DNA of 13,639 nt from Echinostoma caproni (taxonomy: Eukaryota; Platyhelminthes; Trematoda; Plagiorchiida; Echinostomatidae): NCBI GenBank assembly GCA_900618425.1, contig UZAN01000160.1, positions 1-13,639 on the forward strand. Reading direction: 5' to 3'. The position numbers and the translations under genes are program-made. The notes under the pieces are model-generated. The model worked only from the letters and a program-made list of their open reading frames with translations. It did no database searches and was not told where the DNA came from. Numbering within the stretch: position 1 is the stretch's first letter; each line of letters begins with the position of its first letter. Positions 7,804 to 13,639 of this stretch are shown here, piece by piece.

Positions 7804-8060
7804 TACGGAACATGACGTGTCACTTGACCCAATTGGGGAAAGGTCACATCAACTAACACGTTAAACTTTCCTACACACACACACACACACAGTCACACGC
7901 AAACACGCAAACACTTCAATTACTCTCTACCTCCGAATATTGACTTTAAAATGAGCCAATGGCTATGATTATGTAAGCATTTTTTCACTATATGATATGT
8001 AAGAGCATGACTAGGAATATCCGAAAACAACTGTTCGCTCAGCGACTCGTTTTCTCAATG
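7775..8060 (-). repeat. right inverted arm of fold-back Penelope-like element
   Basis: This 286-bp arm is an inverted copy of the element's own 3' end (6327-6617) placed upstream of the truncated RT. The match starts at CAATTG (7775-7780) and ends around 8060, where CATT(A/G)AGAAAACGAGT is the last shared string. It holds (AC)9 at 7873-7890. Arms and core form one 1734-bp structure that could fold into a long hairpin. Confidence 0.85.
7873..7890. repeat. (AC)9 microsatellite in right arm
   Basis: A perfect run of nine AC units, the counterpart of the (GT)15 tract in the left arm. Confidence 0.9.
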
Positions 8061-8779
8061 GTAGTAAATTTATTTAGTTAGGGAGCCTGATCCTCCCATT
8101 ATTCACTTTAAGATTTCAGAAAAGATGAGTGACTCTATGGTCCGGTTCATGCAAATGCATTCTAAGAGGCCGGATCTCAGTGTGATTGAAAATCTGCTTT
8201 GTGTTTTTGAAGTGCGAGGTTTATGCTACTTGGACATTGGACATTGGAGGCAAAAGTGCGATAGGTAATGGAGCACAACATAACAAAGTTATGGGATTCG
8301 ATGCCGAAGATACTCGAAAAAGTCCTAAAGAACCAATACAGACTAACTGACTATTAGTGTACACAAACTTTACATCTTATTTAATATCAATGTTAAATTG
8401 TTTTAAATAACAGTTGTTTTATTCTCTTCAGTTACCTCTGAACTCATCGTGGTCTGAGTTAACCACTACTGACAAAATCGGAGTAACCGCTACATGCTGA
8501 ACCATCCCATCTACTGAGTATAGACGAAGCAGAAGAATCAATGCTATAATGACTTACCAAGGTTTGTTTACTATTATTTGATCAATACAGAAAGAAGTCA
8601 AATATCTCGAGATGTAGCCATTTCGTTTAATCTTCTCAGTCGCTGACTTAAAACAAACAGGCACATATATATGGCACATCGGATTGATCAATTTTGGTGA
8701 ACAAACGTGTACAAGCATACAAAGATTACTAAATTTAGAAGTAGAAGGTCAACTCCGCGGTAGGTGTATTGCTTGTATC
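8061..8779. other. no recognisable gene between Penelope-like copies
   Basis: No coding pattern is visible. The upper part, from about 8700, is probably the 3' non-coding end of the minus-strand Penelope-like fragment that ends near 8780. A small direct duplication of TTGGACATTGGACATTGG lies around 8230-8248. Confidence 0.45.
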
Positions 8780-9405
8780 AAAAACTTCTGTGCGCACAGG
8801 TTCGGGTGACGTAATCCAATAAGCAGTGCTTCAGCAATTTGCCAAAAGTTTAGCATTGTGATCACGTAATAGTGGTTTGAAAGACGAATTTGGGTCAACC
8901 GTGTGTCTTGTTGCCATCAGATGTTTTGCAACAGATGACCCTGGATTTCATGTGATCACCTGGCCATCATTTATCGGTTGCGTCATCAATTTCACCAGCC
9001 ACTTTGGAAAATGTTCAGCCATCCGTTGTGAGAGCTGACGGTTTGTTCTGCCTATGTATGCGTCACCGCAACTGTAGGTGAACTGGTATACGGTGTGTGA
9101 GACGGAACTGGTTTGCCAGCAAAGTTTGCGTTTGTCCAAATCAATCCCACCAGCGGAGGCAATGGGTCTGAGTTGAGCAACTGGGAATGTACGGTCCAAA
9201 GCTGACATCAACTTGTGGCGTACATCATTGTAAATGTGGTCACGTTTGAACGCAAGTTTGATGTAGATGGTCTTTTTACTGACATTTTGGGTTGAGTTAT
9301 CTTTTGGGAATGGTCTACTACGAATATCTATAAATCTTTCCGGGTAACCAATTTTTAGGAAATCTTCTTCCTTTAGTGTATCTGGAGAACTAATGTTTCT
9401 CGCCC
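8780..9405 (-). pseudogene. Penelope-like element fragment with GIY-YIG domain (copy 2)
   Basis: The minus strand shows, from 9405 downwards, ARNISSPDTLKEEDFLKIGY and IYIKLAFKRDHIY, the linker after the RT thumb, then MSALDRTFPVAQLRP and a GIY-YIG domain, VYQFTYSCGDAYIGRTNRQL, with YIG at about 9050-9058, the Arg after it kept, and AEHFPKWL. After frame changes come SVAKHLMATRHTVDPNSSFK and IAEALLIGLRHPNLCAQK, ending near 8780. The domain order matches the PLE at 6528-7803, in the same orientation, but the sequence is clearly diverged, so it is a different subfamily or an older insertion. The whole RT palm is missing. At least three frame changes or stops make it non-functional. No inverted arm belonging to it is seen. 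Confidence 0.8.
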
Positions 9406-9792
9406 TATAAAAGAATTACTCAGTATAAATGCTGCTGCCTATACGAACCGACAAGTGTTTCACAGGGACCCTTTGCTTCAGTTTAGATTAGACCTGTAAC
9501 ATTTACTTATTAATTTGCGTGATTGAATTTCAGTTTATCACGCCACTACTTACTTGAATGACCTTGAGGAAGTGTACTCTATCACAGGTGTGATCATATG
9601 TAAAGTGGCTGTGATTACGAATACGGTTTATGATGTGCGTTGTTCTAACCTGGTCTATAAACACGAGAAAGCTGAAAGTTCAGACCACTAATAGATTGGA
9701 AGAAAACGTAGTTTACAAACTGGAAAAAAGAAATGAGTCTTGATCACATTCATCTAGAAAAGTATTTCTACGCGAAATTTCTGTGTGTAGGC

Positions 9793-9814
9793 GTGTGTGT
9801 GTGTGTGTGTGTGT
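9793..9814. repeat. (GT)11 microsatellite
   Basis: A perfect dinucleotide run. Its flanks do not resemble the Penelope arms, so it looks independent of them. Confidence 0.9.
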
Positions 9815-10077
9815 TGAAATAGCATATTAGCTAGTAAAAGAGAGACCAAACATCTATACTCCGTGTAAAGCCCATTATGACTCATCACTAAACGCGTAGG
9901 ATCAGTAGACTTCTGCTTAAAAATTAATATTAACAAAGACTGAATCATACCAACTATTCTGGTGAAAAGTTTATTTGGAATGTTGCCATTTTCCCATAGG
10001 TATTAATCTAAGATGGGGAAATGAACCGTTTTTCCTTGTAGTTTGTCGTACGTCTTTTATTTGTGTTAGGAAGTTTG

Positions 10078-10093
10078 CGATAAATACTTATCG
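10078..10093. promoter_or_regulatory. CGATAA-N4-TTATCG palindrome
   Basis: CGATAA (10078-10083) and TTATCG (10088-10093) flank four bases, giving two inverted GATA-type sites. It might bind a GATA factor or be chance in AT-rich DNA. A near copy lies 69 bases further on. Confidence 0.3.
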
Positions 10094-10145
10094 AAGGACT
10101 TTGACATAGTAGTGAAAACAATTGAGTTTATAACATTCAATTTAT

Positions 10146-10164
10146 TCGATAATTGTTATCGATA
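10146..10164. promoter_or_regulatory. TCGATAA-N3-TTATCGA palindrome
   Basis: TCGATAA (10146-10152) and TTATCGA (10156-10162) flank TTG. The right side also contains TATCGATA (10157-10164), the palindrome bound by DREF in insects. It lies about 150 bases before the candidate exon. Function is only a guess. Confidence 0.3.
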
Positions 10165-10298
10165 TGATTTCAATGTTACTGACACAACAAAATGGAACTG
10201 CCCGAACTACTTCACCGTGGTTTCACAGAGAGTATTTCAGGTGATACTTAAACCAGAACCCCTTTGCCATTTGTTGGATTTACTGTGAATCCTTGCAG

Positions 10299-10484
10299 TT
10301 TTATGAGATATGGGTAATGTTATACAACCCAGTAGTATATGTGGTTTAGAGTCGTCTCATGGATTAGGTGACAAAAGATCGATACAAGAGTTACACGCGT
10401 TATCTATCCGTCTGTCATCGATTGGGCCCGGAAGCGATATCACCCGGATCCTCTATTCACACAACGGTGTCAGACGGACATTAG
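10299..10484 (+). CDS. candidate exon of an unknown host gene
   Basis: The segment follows an acceptor-like CCTTGCAG and ends at AG before GTATGA, a plausible donor. An ATG at 10310 opens 58 codons plus one base (phase 1), beginning MGNVIQPSSICGL and ending YSHNGVRRTL, with a central QELHALSIRLSSIGPGSD stretch. Codon use and composition look more protein-like than the other small frames in the window. I recognise no domain. The Met-Gly start recalls N-myristoylated proteins, but Gln at 6 and Pro at 7 are poor for that. It could be a first coding exon with the rest outside the window, a retroelement remnant or chance. The reading frame simply stops 11 codons beyond the donor if unspliced. Confidence 0.35.
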
Positions 10485-11526
10485 GTATGATTGGTTGTTT
10501 GGATGCATGTCTGATATAGAAGGGAAGAGTGTGATTTGTTAAATTATACGTTTTTCTCCAGTGTACGGTGGCGATTTAGAGTGAGGAAAAATGACCAATG
10601 ACAGAGAGAATAGGCTTCTGGTCAAAATATTCAAAGGTATTACAATGCACTAGTTAGCATTTATTGAGAAACGCGACGGTATTTGTCATGGTCAACAGTG
10701 TGATGGAACGTGAGCACGACTGATGAGGTTTATAAACTTACTGTGATGAAAACAATGAGACCAGTAGCGATCACATGACTCTTCTTGTTCCTCAATGGTG
10801 GAAACTCTAACGCACACCGTTCGTAGATTGATTGTTCTGTATTGGCATTTACTACAACTATTTGTCTCTCCTTTCCCGATTCAGACTGCTCACGGAAACA
10901 TAATCATACACAACCATGTGTGGATGTTAAAGGAAAGAAGAGTGTAATGCAAATGTTCGGAATAATCAACGAGCTTCGGAATTGCGGAGGTTATGATACA
11001 CGTGGCTAATGTGTTACCAGTCTTGGTTATCGCAAAACGATACTGTACCGGGCAGGAGTCCGATGATTGAGTGACTCACAGATACCGAACCCCGGATTTC
11101 CCGGCAGAATACAAGACTGAGATATCCACGTGTGCGGTTGCATAATCAATCATGAATTAATGAAAATAAAATGGTATATCACCAATTTGAGGCAACTCGG
11201 TCTGGACAAAACAATTGTTCCGACGCGGCAAACACAAACGTGCGAGGAAGACACACTATCTTGGAAATCGACGAGGAAAAATGCGATACGGACTTATCGA
11301 CAGTGCTATTTAAAGGGCGGTAAGGATCTATCAGAGGGACGGGAAGGCAAAGTGACGCCTAACGCAGGTGTGAGGTGACAGGTGACAATCGTACTCACGG
11401 TGTAAGTGAGAGCATAGACAACGGATACACGGAGAGTGTCTGGGGTGATTCAACTCACAGGAGGCGGTGGTAGCATGTGAGTCAGGAATCAACTGGTTGT
11501 AAGAAAAGAATGAACAATGAACCGGT
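10485..11526. other. no recognisable gene
   Basis: If the exon at 10299 is real this is its following intron. Small frames here, including one of 82 codons at 11130-11378, match no pattern I know. The part from about 11380 becomes rich in GTGA and ACA words and leads into the degenerate tandem repeat. Confidence 0.4.
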
Positions 11527-11740
11527 GATAACAGTGAAGACGGGTTAGTGCTGAACAGGTGACCGTAATAACACGAGGTAGTCTCTATGCCGGGTTGAGA
11601 TAATAGATAACAATAATGGGTTGAGCGCAGAACGATTGAAAACAGTTGCTGCGACAGTTTCCATGTGAGGTGTGATGTGATAATGGATGACGATAATAGG
11701 CCGGACGAAGAACGGGTGACAGCAACTAATACAAAAGTGG
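11527..11740. repeat. degenerate tandem repeat, period about 79 bp
   Basis: Three related units start at 11527, 11606 and 11686. Each opens with GAT(A/G)AC(A/G) and, after a few bases, carries a GGGTTxxxGCxGAACxxxTGA-like string, best kept in the first two units. The spacing is 79 then 80 bases. Units have diverged strongly, so the array is old. Similar words before 11527 suggest it may extend to about 11380, but I cannot align those with confidence. Confidence 0.5.
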
Positions 11741-11742
11741 TG

Positions 11743-11756
11743 TGGTTAGCTAACCA
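11743..11756. repeat. 14-bp perfect palindrome
   Basis: TGGTTAGCTAACCA reads the same on both strands. It follows the degenerate tandem repeat and has no other context. Confidence 0.8.
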
Positions 11757-12299
11757 TAAAGAGAATTAGAAAAAGTGCAAGTGTAGCAAGTTCGAATCCG
11801 GCGGGCAAAGGTCAACAAACTGGGAGGGGGTTAGGAACACACATAAATTGATGGGTTTCCAACAGAGTACAGGTAGGTCCGGTGTGGGTAATTTCAATCA
11901 CACAATAAAGCATCTTACAGGTATCAAGTGAAAACAATGAAAGTGGCTTCGATCTCACCACTTTTGGTGAGGAGAACTTTCCAGACGCATGCGTTTCCAA
12001 CGAGGCAAATATGAAGAAATTATTAGAGAAGATGAGAACCGTTTCAACTGATCGGTTGAATTACACCGACTCGGGCTTCGGTATCATCATTTATGCATCG
12101 ACAGATTTACAAACTGAATGTGTCTAAACAAAAGCAGACTTAATTATATTACGAAATTATGCAATCGGAGGTCAGGAAAGGAACGGGTCTAGCAATATTT
12201 ACTCGAGCAATACAAATTTATGAAAGCTAAGCTTTAAGCATGATTTACGCAATGTATGAATAAATTACTTTAAGCGTATGAACCAGTTTACGTCCTAAT
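11757..12299. other. no recognisable gene
   Basis: Only short frames. A GTTCGAATCC string near 11790 resembles an internal pol III B box, but no tRNA fold surrounds it. TTCAAC and GTTGAA flank six bases near 12046-12063 as a small hairpin. The 5' end of the LINE that follows may begin in the last tens of bases. Confidence 0.4.
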
Positions 12300-13410
12300 G
12301 CCTTGTGGGTCAAACGTTTGAGTCAAAGGCTCCGGTTAGGGTTCCCAAAGAAAACTCCCTTCGTCAGTGTGGGCTACCGCGAAGTATGCAGTGCCCTGAA
12401 GTCTTAGGCACCCATTTGGATAAACCTTTTTCCGATCTGTCTAGTTCTTCTTCTCAATCCCGAATAATACCCAACACCTGCTGTTTACAAGACCCATCGG
12501 ATATCACTCAACGTTTTACCAGCAAAGCCAAACAATCAGAAGTTACAGGATTTTTGAAGCCGAAATTCCCTTTTCACTTAGCCCCGTTCAATGCCCGCAC
12601 ATTCTATCAGATCGGTCAACAAGCTGCATTGGCTAGAACCCTTGAAACGTTCAATTTGGATGTATGCTGTGTCTTCGAAACACGCATACGAGACTCCATT
12701 TCCATTATCTCTCTGCGTTCTCCTGAACCAACCTAAACCTCACACTTCACCCTTCTTGTGTAAGGCGATTCGGCATCCGAAGCTCTCGGTGTTGCTGGTG
12801 TCGAATTAAGCTAAGTGCTAAGGCTGAGCGCTCGCTTCTTGACTGGATTCCAGTCAGTAGCCGACTATGCCTCGTACGTCTGAACGGCTCAGCACGGGTC
12901 AACAGCTACAGAACGAAGAGGCGGTGCTTATTCGTCGTATCAGTGTATGCACCGAAAGGTTGCATTGCACCTAAAATGAAGAATGAATTCTACAAGGATC
13001 TCTCCCAACTGCTCCTAAGTCAACAGACATCTTGGTAGTCGCTGGAGACTACAATGCTCAATTGAAATCCCTAGACGAGGCTTCTTGGTGGACCACATGC
13101 AATTCCAACCAACGGACGGACAACGGAGATGGCCTACTTCAATTTTGAGCGAACCACGAACTGTTTCTGCCAAACACGAACTTCTCGCACAAAAAACGTC
13201 ACCGTCTTACATGGAAACCACCAATCTCTTCACTGCGCCGGACCCAAGTCGACCACATCGCCATCAGTTACCGCTAGAGAGGGTCGATTCAAGACTTCCG
13301 TTCTTACTGGTCCACACCTGTGGATACGGATCACGCTTTACTACGAGCGAACTTCTCCTTACGCCGTAAAAAGGCCACCAACAAAGGATTTTTGTGCGGT
13401 AGAAATGTTT
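12300..13410 (+). pseudogene. RTE-like LINE endonuclease (APE-type) domain, frameshifted
   Basis: The plus strand carries an exonuclease III/APE-like endonuclease, which nicks target DNA for LINE insertion. Blocks in order: APFNARTFYQIGQQAALART and DVCCVFETRIRD (12583-12700), ALGVAGVELS, WIPVSSRLC and NGSARV (about 12780-12905), FVVSVYAPKG (12930-12960), DILVVAGDYNAQL (13027-13065), RTDNGDGLLQF, KKRHRLTWKPP, QVDHIAISYR and VDTDHALLRANFSLRR (to about 13375). The Asp-x-Asn of GDYNA and the final Asp-His pair, both catalytic in this fold, are present, as is Glu of ETRI. From 13024 the frame is open apart from TGA near 13147 and TAG near 13276; before that several shifts are needed. The part 12305-12575 is open and may be the ORF's N-terminal extension. 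The RT domain that should follow is absent. Resemblance to fluke RTE-type elements is from memory. Confidence 0.8.
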
Positions 13411-13600
13411 GTGATAACCGACAAAGAGCACTGCACAGCTGTTTCGTTCTGTTTTGGACTCGTCAACAGTGCGTACTTTTTGTGTCCCTGTCAGGACTGG
13501 AAACGCGAACGTGCGGTTTGGGACTTCAAACACCTACCCTTGAGCTACATGATGGACGGTTATCACCTTGTGCGAATGGCTGAATAAAGTTTTACGATAA
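13411..13600 (+). mobile_element. probable LINE 3' tail with AATAAA
   Basis: After the endonuclease fragment the sequence resembles a fluke LINE 3' end: a string ending TTGTGCGAATGGCTGAATAAAG, with AATAAA at 13583-13588. No poly(A) run follows; the sequence ends in TTTTACGATAACAATC. It may be the 3' end of the same element, in which case the whole RT is deleted, or of a separate non-autonomous copy. Small frames across it on both strands are not supported as genes. Confidence 0.5.
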
Positions 13601-13639
13601 CAATCTTGGATTACCCCGCCCGAGTGTTAAGAGCCACCA

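Larger units (their letters stand above)
9406..10298. other. no recognisable gene; microsatellite and GATA-type palindromes
   Basis: No protein or RNA gene is recognised. The stretch has (GT)11 at 9793-9814 and two matching palindromes at 10078-10093 and 10146-10162 (listed separately). It could be intron or upstream sequence of the candidate exon at 10299. Confidence 0.4.

Noticed and set aside
10718..10765. CTGATGAG followed by GATGAAAAC as a hammerhead
   Set aside because: Stem II does not form in the correct place, GAAAC is not in the proper position, and no stem III or cleavage site is seen.
11130..11378. 82-codon open frame, possibly an exon ending at a GTAAGG donor
   Set aside because: No acceptor or domain, and a purine-rich composition close to the neighbouring repeat; not supportable as coding.
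11760..11815. Possible tRNA or tRNA-derived SINE because of a GTTCGAATCC string
   Set aside because: The bases around the loop do not form a T stem (GCAAG against CCGGC), and no acceptor or anticodon stem can be drawn.
13264..13533. Minus-strand 89-codon open frame
   Set aside because: It lies opposite the APE-type endonuclease fragment and shows no motif of its own.
1..13639. CRISPR array, phage, or bacterial operon
   Set aside because: No regularly spaced identical repeats, no dense co-directional ORFs, and clear eukaryotic retroelement domains throughout.

Overview
The window looks like repeat-rich, non-coding DNA from a eukaryotic genome, most likely a flatworm and probably a digenean trematode. 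No intact gene is visible: no long open frame, no bacterial gene spacing, no Shine-Dalgarno sites. What is recognisable is decayed retroelement sequence: non-LTR (LINE) reverse transcriptases, two Penelope-like elements (PLEs) with GIY-YIG endonuclease domains, dinucleotide microsatellites and hammerhead-ribozyme-like motifs. The fluke assignment rests on how these families resemble retroelements remembered from flukes. It is an inference that a database search should test.

Layout. 1-616: no gene, a short GTCCA repeat. 617-1175 and 1660-1905, both minus: two copies of the C-terminal part of one LINE reverse transcriptase, with a partial hammerhead-like motif between them (1628-1653, minus). 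2350-3040 (minus) and 3200-4076 (plus): two diverged CR1-like reverse transcriptase fragments lying head to head and reading away from each other. 4125-4507: a canonical 101-nt intron-like segment whose removal joins the reverse-transcriptase reading frame to an open stretch. 4601-4641: a decayed hammerhead-like motif. 5788-5832: a much better hammerhead candidate, followed by a run of hairpins to 6135. 6327-8060: a fold-back Penelope-like element on the minus strand, with about 290-bp inverted arms around a truncated RT plus GIY-YIG ORF. 8780-9405 (minus): a second Penelope-like fragment. 9421-10298: no gene, a (GT)11 tract and two matching CGATAA/TTATCG palindromes. 10299-10484: the only candidate host exon, of unknown product. 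11527-11740: a degenerate tandem repeat of about 79 bp. 12300-13410 (plus): an APE-type endonuclease from an RTE-like LINE, followed at once by a probable 3' tail with AATAAA (13411-13600), so the RT part is missing.

The elements do not form an operon or pathway. They are independent insertions of different ages, all carrying frameshifts or stops, so none looks autonomous. The most interesting objects are the hammerhead candidate with its downstream hairpins, the fold-back Penelope element whose inner junctions meet at the same CAATTG palindrome, and the in-frame intron-like segment after the CR1 fragment.
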